From assembly GCA_905215675.1 (NCBI GenBank), contig CAJMRA010000200.1, forward strand, positions 1-5,215: a stretch of DNA of 5,215 bases, in the 5' to 3' direction. The translations under genes and the position numbers were made by a program. This document shows, one piece after another, positions 1 through 5,215 of this stretch. This DNA is from an uncultured bacterium. Lineage in GTDB: Bacteria > Desulfobacterota > Desulfovibrionia > Desulfovibrionales > Desulfovibrionaceae. The notes beneath the pieces were generated by a model. The model had not been told where the DNA came from, did not search any database, and was given only the letters and a program-made list of their open reading frames with translations. Each line of letters starts with the position of its first letter. Positions within the stretch are counted from its first letter, which is position 1.

Positions 1-17
1 GGGCCCTCACCGCCCGC

Positions 18-71
18 TGCCCCCCGCCGGGGAGGCGACCCGCTGCCCGTGCCGGGCAAAAGCAGCGATTC
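18..71. repeat. G+C-rich dispersed repeat, copy 1
   Basis: A 54-nt unit that recurs at 128-181 with 50 of 54 positions identical (differences at 44, 50, 60 and 64), and whose right part recurs at 365-401. It contains a small palindrome, GCCCG-TGC-CGGGC at 45-57; in copies 2 and 3 the stem is unchanged and only the loop differs (CGC). The unit ends in GCAGCGATTC and runs into an A-rich stretch and a hairpin (94-128). No coding frame looks credible here. Function is unknown; it resembles a REP-like or terminator-linked intergenic repeat. Confidence 0.8.
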
Positions 72-77
72 AGGGAA

Positions 78-128
78 GAAAAATAAATAGTAAAGGAGGG
101 AGCCCGCCCCCTTTGCGGACTCCCTCCT
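78..128 (-). terminator. Hairpin with T-rich flank, minus-strand orientation
   Basis: Arms 94-102 (AGGAGGGAG) and 120-128 (CTCCCTCCT) pair perfectly over 9 bp; after one mismatch (103/119), 104-106 pairs with 116-118. The loop is 107-115. Read on the minus strand, the stem is followed by TTTACTATTTATTTTT, as in an intrinsic terminator. On the + strand it is followed by a C-run, so it would not terminate well in that direction. No minus-strand gene is visible to the right, so the transcript it would stop is unknown. The T-tract is interrupted, which lowers confidence. Confidence 0.5.
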
Positions 129-181
129 GCCCCCCGCCGGGGAGGCGACCCGCCGCCCGCGCCGGGCAACAGCCGCGATTC
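128..181. repeat. G+C-rich dispersed repeat, copy 2
   Basis: Second copy of the 54-nt unit, exactly 110 nt downstream of copy 1 and starting on the last base of the preceding hairpin. Unlike copies 1 and 3 it is not followed by the A-rich stretch and ATAGTAAAG; after the shared GCGATTC the sequence changes and leads into the long hairpin at 197-255. Confidence 0.8.
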
Positions 182-196
182 CTTGTTGCTGCAATA

Positions 197-255
197 TTGA
201 GGGGAGAAGGAAACCCTTTTAGCTGGCGCGTAAAAGGGTTTCCCTCCCCCCTCAA
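197..255. repeat. Long perfect-core inverted repeat (hairpin element)
   Basis: Arms 197-221 and 231-255 pair at 23 of 25 positions (mismatches 205/247 and 208/244); the inner 13 bp, 209-221 with 231-243, are perfect. The 9-nt loop is 222-230. The arm motif, TTGAGGGG followed by GAAGGAA and CCC, recurs at the window end (5197-5215) and resembles the arms of the inverted repeat at 1541-1657. This marks a dispersed family of palindromes. It has no T-tract, so it is not a standard terminator; it could be a cruciform or MITE-like element, or a transcript-stabilising structure. Confidence 0.8.
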
Positions 256-364
256 ACTCCCCCACCTTCCCCAAAACGCGCTTTTCTGGAGGATGGGACT
301 TTACGGCAACGCCGCCGCGTTCCCTCCGGTCGCCGTCTCCCGGCGATATGAGAAGGGGAGGGGA

Positions 365-405
365 GCGACCCGCCGCCCGCGCCGGGCAACAGCAGCGATT
401 CAGGA
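365..405. repeat. G+C-rich dispersed repeat, copy 3 (partial)
   Basis: 365-401 matches copy 2 (145-181) at 36 of 37 positions and keeps the GCCCG/CGGGC palindrome. Like copy 1 it continues through an A-rich stretch with ATAGTAAAG into a strong hairpin (424-466). The left part of the repeat is diverged, keeping only a GGGGAG-like run just before 365. Confidence 0.75.
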
Positions 406-407
406 AC

Positions 408-466
408 GTAAAAAGATAGTAAAGAAAGGAGAAGTTCCGCAGTCCCACTGCGGGACTCTTCCTTTC
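408..466 (-). terminator. Strong hairpin terminator, possibly bidirectional
   Basis: Arms 424-443 and 447-466 form a 20-position stem around a CCC loop (444-446), with two G·T wobbles and one A·C mismatch. On the minus strand it is followed by TTTACTATCTTTTTACG, a terminator-like tail shared with the hairpin at 94-128. On the + strand it is followed by GTCCCTCTTTT, so it may also end transcription entering from the left. It probably insulates the regulator gene from whatever lies upstream. Confidence 0.55.
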
Positions 467-644
467 GTCCCTCTTTTCCATCGGGATGTTTTGCGTTAGG
501 TTGGGGAAGCGGCGTCGCATGGCGTACTTGATACGCCGTTCGACGCCGCGCCGCTGTGCCGGGGCGGTTGCGGGGCGTTTCGCTGTGGAGCGCGGATCGC
601 GGGCTTGTCGGCAGGGCGGGGAATGTCTGTTTATGGAGCTGTTT
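467..644. other. Upstream region of the regulator gene, no gene seen
   Basis: Frame-open DNA without a convincing gene. A reading frame continuous with the regulator runs back to 486, but its translation is basic, low in hydrophobic residues and unlike any receiver N-terminus. A short hairpin, GGCGTA/TACGCC (521-526 with 532-537), is present. No clear -35/-10 pair can be picked with confidence; the promoter of the regulator gene should lie here because the repeats and terminators end at 466. Confidence 0.4.
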
Positions 645-1460
645 ATGGAAGAGCAGAAGAATGGGACGAGTCCCGAAAAGAAGACTATACTTATTATTGA
701 AGACAGCCCGTTTCAGTCCAAGCTGATCCGCCGCCACGTGCAACTGACGACCGATTTGCCTGTGCTGGAGGCGCACACGCTGGCCGATGCCGAGGCCGTG
801 CTGGAGGAATACAGCCAGGAAATCTTTCTTGCGCTTGTGGACCTCAATCTTGAGGACGCCCCGGACGGACAGGCGCTTGATTTGTGCCTGAAATGGCAGG
901 TGCCTTCCATGGTGCTGACCGCGCGTCTTGACGAGGAAGTGCGCGCCAAGTGCCTGCATCAGCATGTGGTGGATTATTTCATCAAGGGCAGCATTGCGGA
1001 CATGGACCCCCTGCTGGCCGCCGTGGAACGCGTGTACAAGAATCAGTCGCTCACTGCGCTGGTGGTGGACGACTCCCACACGCAGCGCGCCATCGTGCGG
1101 AAGCTGCTGGAAGTGCAGCGCCTCAACGTGCTGGAAGCCGACAGCGGCGAGGCCGCGCTTGCCATTCTGGAAGAGCATCCCGAAATTCGCCTCGTGGTGA
1201 CGGACTTCCATATGCCCGGCATGGGCGGCCTTGAGCTGGTGCGGCAGGCCCGCGCCAAGCGCCGCCTCGACGAACTGTCCATCATCGGCCTTTCCTCGGC
1301 CGGTTCCGGCCCGCTGACGGCCCGTTTCCTCAAGAACGGGGCCAACGACTTCCTGACGAAGCCCTTTGAAAACGAGGAATTCTATTGGCGCATCAATCAG
1401 TCCCTGACCACGCAGGACCTGATGCGCACCATGCGCGATATCCGCCAGCAGCACGAATAG
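645..1460 (+). CDS. Tandem-receiver (REC-REC) response regulator without output domain
   Basis: A 271-residue cytoplasmic signalling protein made of two CheY-like receivers. Receiver 1 (about residues 14-128) has the acidic pair E19-D20, phospho-acceptor D66 (in VDLNL), T92 and K114 (in FIKGS). Receiver 2 (about 136-255) has D142-D143 (VVDD), D187 (VTDFHMPGMGG), S217 and K239 (in LTKPF). Both sites look competent for phosphotransfer from a histidine kinase. The start at 645 has GGAG at 635-638 with a 6-nt spacer; an ATG at 633 in the same frame would add four residues. The protein ends in a helical tail (residues 248-271) just where REC-REC-GGDEF diguanylate cyclases continue into their catalytic domain, and its stop codon lies in a repeat. 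It may act as a phosphate relay or sink, or as an adaptor, or be a truncated cyclase. The partner kinase is not in the window. Confidence 0.9.
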   Translation: MEEQKNGTSPEKKTILIIEDSPFQSKLIRRHVQLTTDLPVLEAHTLADAEAVLEEYSQEIFLALVDLNLEDAPDGQALDLCLKWQVPSMVLTARLDEEVRAKCLHQHVVDYFIKGSIADMDPLLAAVERVYKNQSLTALVVDDSHTQRAIVRKLLEVQRLNVLEADSGEAALAILEEHPEIRLVVTDFHMPGMGGLELVRQARAKRRLDELSIIGLSSAGSGPLTARFLKNGANDFLTKPFENEEFYWRINQSLTTQDLMRTMRDIRQQHE

Positions 1461-1515
1461 AGCGTTTCCCTCTGAAAAAGGGAAAACGCGAGGCGGCGGA
1501 CAGCGCCGCCCGGCC
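1458..1515. repeat. Structured direct repeat, copy A (contains the regulator's stop codon)
   Basis: Begins TAGAGCGTTT and ends CGCCGCCCGGCC; a close copy lies at 1671-1730. It folds into two hairpins. The first pairs 1462-1473 with 1477-1489 around GAA, with one mismatch and one bulged A. The second pairs GGCGGCG with CGCCGCC around GACAG (1492-1510). The first three bases, TAG, are the stop codon of the response regulator. There is no T-tract after it, so it is not a normal terminator, although the stem could protect the 3' end of the transcript. Confidence 0.8.
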
Positions 1516-1540
1516 TGTGCTCCCTTTGAAAAAGCGCGTT

Positions 1541-1657
1541 GGGGGAAGGGAACCACCTTGTGCGCCAGCCGCGACCGAAGGCGGCCGCAGGCCGTGCCCG
1601 TTGCGACGAAGGAAGCTACGGGCATCGACAGCAGAGATAAGGGGGTTCCCTTCCCCC
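1541..1657. repeat. Long-arm inverted repeat between the direct repeats
   Basis: 1541-1554 (GGGGGAAGGGAACC) is the exact reverse complement of 1644-1657. After a mismatch, CCTT at 1556-1559 pairs with AAGG at 1639-1642, and two further pairs are possible. The interior holds a smaller stem, TGCCCGT (1595-1601) with ACGGGCA (1618-1624). The arms resemble the hairpin at 197-255 and the motif at the window end. No transposase or coding frame lies inside, so this looks like a small non-autonomous or REP-type palindrome rather than an insertion sequence. Confidence 0.75.
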
Positions 1658-1670
1658 CGGAAGAACGATT

Positions 1671-1730
1671 TAGAGCGTTTCACCTTTGAAAAAGGTGAAG
1701 CGCGCGGCGGCGGCACAGCGCCGCCCGGCC
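1671..1730. repeat. Structured direct repeat, copy B
   Basis: Copy of 1458-1515. The first hairpin is better than in copy A: 1675-1687 pairs with 1691-1703 over 13 bp (one G·T) around a GAA triloop. Arm sequences differ from copy A yet pairing is kept. The second stem, GGCGGCG-like to CGCCGCC, is also kept with a slightly longer loop. It ends 9 nt before the start codon of the next gene, so that gene's ribosome binding site directly abuts the repeat. Confidence 0.8.
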
Positions 1731-1739
1731 CGAAGGGAT

Positions 1740-2246
1740 ATGAACGAGTTTTTCAACGTTATCTCTTTCGTCGTTTTTGCGTTGATCACGGGGAGCTGCG
1801 CCTATTCTTCCGCGCTGATCGGGGTGCGTCTGCTTCAGGAATTGTACAGGACGAAGCGGACGCGCTTCTCGTTGACGCTGCTGTCCTTTGTCGTTAGCGC
1901 CGCCGTCATCCTGTTTTTCCTTCTCAGTTTCTTTTATCCGCAGATTCGTCGGCTGATGTCCGGCCCCATAGGCTTTTGCTTCGGTATTCTCGGCCTGACG
2001 ATTCTGCTGGCCGCGCTGTTTTACTTCTGCTTTTACGGTGTGGCCGCGCTGACGGCAATGTACAGGAAAAGCAGGCGGGATTGCTTCCTTTCGCTGTTTT
2101 CCGTTCTTTTTGTCGCCGGTATCCTGCTGTATTTCTGGGCCTGGGTTCCCCTTCAGGAAAAAAGGGAATGGGAACGCCTTTACGAGCGGGGACGGGTGGA
2201 GAGCGACGCGGGGCGGATCGGGGGCCCGGCCTGCGTTATGTTTTGA
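1740..2246 (+). CDS. Small four-helix integral membrane protein, function unknown
   Basis: I do not recognise this 168-residue protein. Four hydrophobic helices are plain: about residues 6-29, 45-67, 76-104 and 115-137. Loops 1 (RLLQELYRTKRTR) and 3 (MYRKSRRD) are strongly basic, which by the positive-inside rule places them in the cytoplasm and both termini outside; loop 2 also carries two arginines, so this topology is tentative. A charged tail follows helix 4 (QEKREWERLYERGR). No catalytic or metal-binding motif is visible. The ATG at 1740 is chosen because the hydrophobic pattern begins there and AAGGG (1733-1737) precedes it, although the spacer is only 2 nt; an upstream ATG at 1686 would translate the repeat. 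Many TTT/TTC codons make the gene visibly less G+C-rich than the pst genes. Repeats upstream and a terminator downstream suggest a single-gene unit. Confidence 0.75.
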   Translation: MNEFFNVISFVVFALITGSCAYSSALIGVRLLQELYRTKRTRFSLTLLSFVVSAAVILFFLLSFFYPQIRRLMSGPIGFCFGILGLTILLAALFYFCFYGVAALTAMYRKSRRDCFLSLFSVLFVAGILLYFWAWVPLQEKREWERLYERGRVESDAGRIGGPACVMF

Positions 2247-2274
2247 AACCCCGCCTTCCCAAAGCGGGATTTTT
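2246..2274 (+). terminator. Intrinsic terminator after the membrane protein gene
   Basis: CCCGC (2250-2254) pairs with GCGGG (2264-2268) around a 9-nt loop, followed by A and five T (2270-2274). AAA at 2246-2248 can pair with the T-tract, extending the stem. It begins at the last base of the stop codon. The stem is short, so termination may be partial. Confidence 0.6.
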
Positions 2275-2336
2275 GGGCTAGCGTAGGCCCATGAACATGA
2301 ATGCGGCTTGTCTTGTGTACGGTATGACCTGAGCAG

Positions 2337-2433
2337 TTCCGACGCAGGGGGCGGTGCGTCCCTGTCGGAAAGCTGCGGCATATCGTGATTCCCGGAAGGG
2401 AACGGGGCCGCAAGGCGGAAATACCGCATTTTT
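2337..2433 (+). promoter_or_regulatory. Structured leader upstream of pstS (candidate regulatory RNA)
   Basis: Three consecutive hairpins can be drawn. (1) TTCCGAC (2337-2343) pairs with GTCGGAA (2364-2370) and AGGG (2346-2349) with CCCT (2360-2363), leaving a 2-nt bulge; a competing stem GACGCA/TGCGTC (2341-2346 with 2355-2360) excludes it. (2) TGCGGC (2374-2379) pairs with GCCGCA (2407-2412), enclosing TTCCC-GGAA-GGGAA (2389-2402), a 5-bp stem with a GNRA-type tetraloop. (3) GCGG (2415-2418) pairs with CCGC (2424-2427), followed by ATTTTT, a weak terminator-like element. I recognise no named riboswitch. In G+C-rich DNA some pairings arise by chance. Confidence 0.4.
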
Positions 2434-2458
2434 CCGATGAGGGGAACGCATACGTCCG

Positions 2459-2487
2459 GGCTTGCCGTGTTGCGGCGAGCCTTTTTT
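2459..2487 (+). terminator. Strong intrinsic terminator or attenuator before pstS
   Basis: GGCTTGCCG (2459-2467) pairs with CGGCGAGCC (2473-2481) over 9 bp with one G·T, a 5-nt loop, and six T immediately after (2482-2487). This is the best intrinsic terminator in the window. The preceding gene already has its own terminator at 2246-2274, so this one most likely ends a short leader transcript and acts as an attenuator for pstS, whose start codon is 65 nt further on. GCCGCAA (2407-2413) can pair with TTGCGGC (2470-2476), which would prevent the terminator stem. Confidence 0.75.
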
Positions 2488-2543
2488 GTTTCGGAAAGGC
2501 GGGGTCGCGGCGTCGGCACGACGCGGGCCGCGCAACCGTTTCT

Positions 2544-2548
2544 GGAGG
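2544..2548 (+). promoter_or_regulatory. Ribosome binding site of pstS
   Basis: GGAGG lies 4 nt before the ATG at 2553 and fixes this start over the in-frame ATG at 2385, which would run through the leader and terminator. A G+C-rich stem (CGCGGC 2506-2511 with GCCGCG 2527-2532) lies just upstream and could affect access. Confidence 0.85.
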
Positions 2549-2552
2549 ACGT

Positions 2553-3395
2553 ATGAAAAAGATCGCGGCAGCTCTGGCGGCGGTCGCCGTGGCGGCCTGG
2601 ACGTTCACGGCGCAGGCCGGTTCCCTTGACGCCTTCAAGGGCATGAAGGGGACCATCGACATCGCGGGCGGCACGGCGCACGTGCCCGTCATGAAGAAGG
2701 CGGCGCAGGCCATCATGGCCGCCAACGGCGATATCCGCATCACCGTTACGGGCGGCGGTTCCGGCGCGGGCGTGAAGAAGGTCGGCGAGGGGCTTGTCAA
2801 TATCGGCAACACGGGCCGCGCCCTCAAGCCCGAGGAAGTCAAGAAATACGGCCTTGTCACGTTCCCCTTTGCCATTGACGGCGTGGCCGTGGCCGTGCAT
2901 CCCAAAAATCCCGTTTCCGGCCTGAGCAAGCAGCAGGTCAAGGACATCTTCGCGGGCAAAATCACCAACTGGAAGCAGGTCGGCGGCGCCGACGCTCCCA
3001 TCAACGTCTATGTGCGCGAAGACGGCAGCGGCACCCGCGAAACCTTCGAGGAAAAGGCGCTGGACAAGGGCACGTCCAAGGCCGGAGCAAATGTGCTGAA
3101 CTCCAACGGGGCCATGAAGACCGGCATCGCCCGCGACCCCGACGGCATCGGCTATGTGGGCATCGGCCATCTTGACGCCTCCATCAAGGGCGTCGCCTTT
3201 GACGGCAAGGCCCCTACGCAGGCCAACGCCGCCGACGGCTCCTATCCCGTCACGCGCCTGCTGTACATGAATACAAAGGGCGAACCCACGGGCCTGACCA
3301 GACTGTTTATCGACTACATCTTCTCGCCGGACGGCGAGGCGGCCATCCGGGCGTCCGGCTACATTCCCGTAAAGCCCGCCGGGGCCGGGAAGTAG
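2553..3395 (+). CDS. pstS: Phosphate ABC transporter, periplasmic substrate-binding protein PstS
   Basis: A 280-residue secreted protein that binds inorganic phosphate in the periplasm and delivers it to the PstC/PstA channel. A Sec signal peptide is clear: two lysines after Met, a hydrophobic core at about residues 4-17, and cleavage probably after A22 (TAQA). The mature protein shows the PstS-type binding fold: AGGTAHVPVMKKA (38-50), phosphate-loop GGGSGAG (67-73), IGNTGRALKPEE (84-95), FAIDGVAVAVHP (106-117), DIFAGKITNW (131-140), the second phosphate-contact motif DGSGTRETF (157-165) and IGYVGIGHL (199-207). Length is normal for the shorter PstS proteins of this type. The start is set by GGAGG at 2544-2548. 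It heads a pstSCA operon; pstC begins 4 nt after the stop codon. Expression may be controlled by the terminator at 2459-2487. A different oxyanion substrate is possible but less likely given the DGSGTR motif and the permease genes. Confidence 0.93.
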   Translation: MKKIAAALAAVAVAAWTFTAQAGSLDAFKGMKGTIDIAGGTAHVPVMKKAAQAIMAANGDIRITVTGGGSGAGVKKVGEGLVNIGNTGRALKPEEVKKYGLVTFPFAIDGVAVAVHPKNPVSGLSKQQVKDIFAGKITNWKQVGGADAPINVYVREDGSGTRETFEEKALDKGTSKAGANVLNSNGAMKTGIARDPDGIGYVGIGHLDASIKGVAFDGKAPTQANAADGSYPVTRLLYMNTKGEPTGLTRLFIDYIFSPDGEAAIRASGYIPVKPAGAGK

Positions 3396-3399
3396 CGGC

Positions 3400-4305
3400 A
3401 TGGCGCGCGATGCCCGACAGGAACGGGACGGCTTCCGCCTCTGCGTTCAGGCGGCCACGGCTCCGGCGCTGCTGGGCATCGCCCTGTTGTGTCTGATGAT
3501 TACGGGCATGGCCGTTCCCGCCTTCCTTCACTGGGGGGGCGGCCATGCCCTGAGCGTTGTCTGGAATCCCGCCGCCGGGCGCTTCGGCATTCTCGGCATG
3601 CTGGCCGGTTCGGCGGCGCTGGCCGTCTGCGCGCTCTGTCTCGGCGGGCCGCTGGCCTTCGCCCTGCTTTGCTGGCAGCTCTGTCCCGAGGATCACGGCC
3701 TCCTTTCCCGCTGTTCCCGCCGCCTCATGGGCGGCCTGATCCAGTACATGACCGCCGTGCCCACGGTCGTTTACGGCTTTGCCGCCGTCTTTTTCCTGAC
3801 GCCTCTCCTGCGGGAGGCGCTGGGCGGTTCGGGCTTCTGCCTTGCCGGGGCGGCGCTCATGCTGGCGCTGCTCATTGTGCCCACCATGACGCTTGTCCTC
3901 CATGCGGGACTGAAGGCGCGCCTTGACGCCCTCCTGCCCCACGGACCGGCGCTCGGCCTGAGCCGCCTGCAACTGCTGTGGCACTGCGTGCTGCCGCAAT
4001 GCCGTTCCACCCTCGTGGCCGCCGCGCTGCTGGGCTTTGCGCGGGCGCTGGGCGACACGCTGCTGCCGCTCATGCTGTCGGGCAATACGCCGCAACTGCC
4101 GCAGGGCCCGGCCTCCGGCGTACGCGCCCTCACGGCGCACATGGCCATGACGGCCGCCAACGAAACCGGCGGCGCGGCCTACGACTCCCTGTTCGCCGCC
4201 GGATTCCTCCTGTTGTGCGCCAATGCCTTCATGGGCCTGATTGCCCGACGCCTTGCCGCCTCAGGCCGCGCCGAAGAGGACGGAGCCGGAGGGGGCCGGG
4301 CATGA
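3400..4305 (+). CDS. pstC: Phosphate ABC transporter, permease PstC
   Basis: A 301-residue inner-membrane permease that with PstA forms the phosphate channel. Hydrophobic helices are at about residues 20-42, 62-92, 111-138, 146-170, 203-228 and 262-284, the usual six. MTAVPTVVYGFAAVFFL (117-133) matches the conserved helix of PstC/PstA permeases. The cytoplasmic coupling (EAA-type) loop that docks on the ATPase runs from about 183 to 220: GPALGLSRLQLLWHCVLP, then FARALGDT in place of the more usual ARALGET. The ATG at 3400 follows the pstS stop codon by 4 nt, with GGGAAG at 3387-3392 as ribosome binding site. The last codon overlaps the start of pstA (ATGA), implying translational coupling. 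It contains eleven cysteines, an unusually high number for this family. PstC is preferred over PstA by gene order and the longer region between helices 1 and 2. Confidence 0.88.
   Translation: MARDARQERDGFRLCVQAATAPALLGIALLCLMITGMAVPAFLHWGGGHALSVVWNPAAGRFGILGMLAGSAALAVCALCLGGPLAFALLCWQLCPEDHGLLSRCSRRLMGGLIQYMTAVPTVVYGFAAVFFLTPLLREALGGSGFCLAGAALMLALLIVPTMTLVLHAGLKARLDALLPHGPALGLSRLQLLWHCVLPQCRSTLVAAALLGFARALGDTLLPLMLSGNTPQLPQGPASGVRALTAHMAMTAANETGGAAYDSLFAAGFLLLCANAFMGLIARRLAASGRAEEDGAGGGRA
4288..4295 (+). promoter_or_regulatory. Ribosome binding site of pstA
   Basis: GGAGGGGG lies inside the end of pstC, 6 nt before the ATG at 4302. It decides the start of pstA against the same frame continuing upstream through pstC. 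Confidence 0.85.
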
Positions 4306-5162
4306 TCCGTCCCCTTGCGCCCCGCCTCCTGCGCCTGCTCGGCCCCTGCGCGGCCCTGTCCGTTGCCGCCGCCGTCCTGCTGCTGACCGGCTTTCTGGCG
4401 GCTCGCGGGCTTGAAGCCTGGGGGCTGTCCCTCTTTTTCGGCGAAGCCCCGCCCCTGCGGGCCCTGCTGGGCCTCGCTCCGGTCTGGAACGGCATCTGGC
4501 CCGCCTGCGCGGGCACGCTCTGCCTTGTCGTCCTGACCCTGTTGCTGGCCCTTGCGCCCGGCATCGGCTGCGGCCTCTATCTGGCGTGGTACGCGCCTCC
4601 GCGCCGTCGCCGCCATATCGACATGCTGGTGGATATCCTCGCGGGCATGCCGTCCATCATCATGGGCCTGTTCGGCTTCGCCCTGATTCTCGTCCTGCGC
4701 CGAACCGTCGCCCCGCAGGCCAATACGGGACTGCTGCTCTCCGCCGCCTGTCTGGCCCTGCTGGTCCTGCCCGTGCTGGTGACCGCCACGCGCGAGGCCG
4801 TGCGTGCCGTGCCGCCGTCCCTGAATCTCGCCGGGGCCGCCCTCGGCCTTTCCCCGGGCCAACGCCTGCGCCACGTCATCCTGCCCGCCGCCGCGCCCGG
4901 CATTCGCGGCGGCGTCGTCCTCGCCCTGTCCCGCGCCGCCGAAGATACCGCCGTCATCATGTTTACCGGCGTCGTCGCCAATGCCGGACTGCCCGCGGGC
5001 CTTTTCGAAAAATTCGAGGCCCTGCCCTTCTTCATCTACTATACGGCCGCGCAATATCAGGATCAGGACGAGCTGGCGCGCGGCTTCGGCGCGGCCCTTG
5101 CCCTTCTGGCCCTCTCCTCCCTGCTCCTGCTGCTGGCCCGCGCTCTCCGGCGCGCGCGGTGA
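4302..5162 (+). CDS. pstA: Phosphate ABC transporter, permease PstA
   Basis: A 286-residue inner-membrane permease, partner of PstC. Hydrophobic helices are at about residues 13-33, 67-97, 114-133, 142-162, 201-227 and 262-281. The family motif LAGMPSIIMGLFGFALIL (113-130) corresponds to the PstA consensus AGVPSIVYGLFG. The ATPase-docking loop is at about 175-217: NLAGAALGLSPGQRLRHVIL, then LSRAAEDTAVIMFTG, where the canonical GETAP-type segment reads EDTAV. Its ATG overlaps the pstC stop codon (ATGA, 4302-4305) and has a strong ribosome binding site at 4288-4295. The stop codon is followed by 34 nt and then the start of a repeat, so pstB, usually the next gene, is not directly adjacent; it may follow the repeat or lie elsewhere. 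Confidence 0.88.
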   Translation: MIRPLAPRLLRLLGPCAALSVAAAVLLLTGFLAARGLEAWGLSLFFGEAPPLRALLGLAPVWNGIWPACAGTLCLVVLTLLLALAPGIGCGLYLAWYAPPRRRRHIDMLVDILAGMPSIIMGLFGFALILVLRRTVAPQANTGLLLSAACLALLVLPVLVTATREAVRAVPPSLNLAGAALGLSPGQRLRHVILPAAAPGIRGGVVLALSRAAEDTAVIMFTGVVANAGLPAGLFEKFEALPFFIYYTAAQYQDQDELARGFGAALALLALSSLLLLLARALRRAR

Positions 5163-5196
5163 GGCCCGCAAAACAGATGAAGCATTACGTTTTGTC

Positions 5197-5215
5197 TTGA
5201 GGGGGAAGGAACCCC
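5197..5215. repeat. Start of a hairpin repeat, cut by the window end
   Basis: TTGAGGGGGAAGGAACCCC closely matches the left arm of the hairpin at 197-221 (TTGAGGGGAGAAGGAAACCC) and the arms at 1541-1554 and 1644-1657. If the family holds, the complementary arm follows just outside the window. It would form a hairpin after pstA. Confidence 0.6.

Overview
The window carries five protein genes, all on the + strand, separated by repeat-rich intergenic DNA. High G+C with strong G/C third-position bias, the phosphate-binding protein type and the repeat-laden spacers suggest a deltaproteobacterium of the Desulfovibrionaceae kind (Desulfovibrio/Bilophila-like). That is inference from style, with moderate to low confidence; no marker gene fixes the taxon.

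Layout: (1) 1-644 has no convincing gene. It holds three copies of a G+C-rich repeat, two of them linked to hairpins with T-rich flanks on the minus strand, and one very long hairpin (197-255). (2) 645-1460 is a two-receiver response regulator with no output domain. (3) 1458-1730 is a composite repeat: two direct copies of a structured unit flank a long-arm inverted repeat. The first copy supplies the regulator's stop codon. (4) 1740-2246 is an unrecognised four-helix membrane protein, followed by a modest terminator. (5) 2247-2552 is a structured leader with a strong intrinsic terminator only 65 nt upstream of the next start codon. (6) 2553-5162 is a tight pstS-pstC-pstA operon for high-affinity phosphate uptake: a periplasmic binding protein and the two inner-membrane permeases. 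(7) The last 19 bases begin another copy of the 197-255 type hairpin, so the ATPase gene pstB is not immediately next to pstA.

How it works together: PstS would capture phosphate in the periplasm and deliver it to the PstC/PstA channel, powered by a PstB ATPase that lies outside this window. The tandem-receiver protein could take phosphoryl groups from a histidine kinase encoded elsewhere; nothing ties it directly to the pst genes. The most interesting signals are the possible attenuator upstream of pstS, the structured repeat families whose arms change while pairing is kept, and the regulator that stops where a GGDEF output domain would normally begin.
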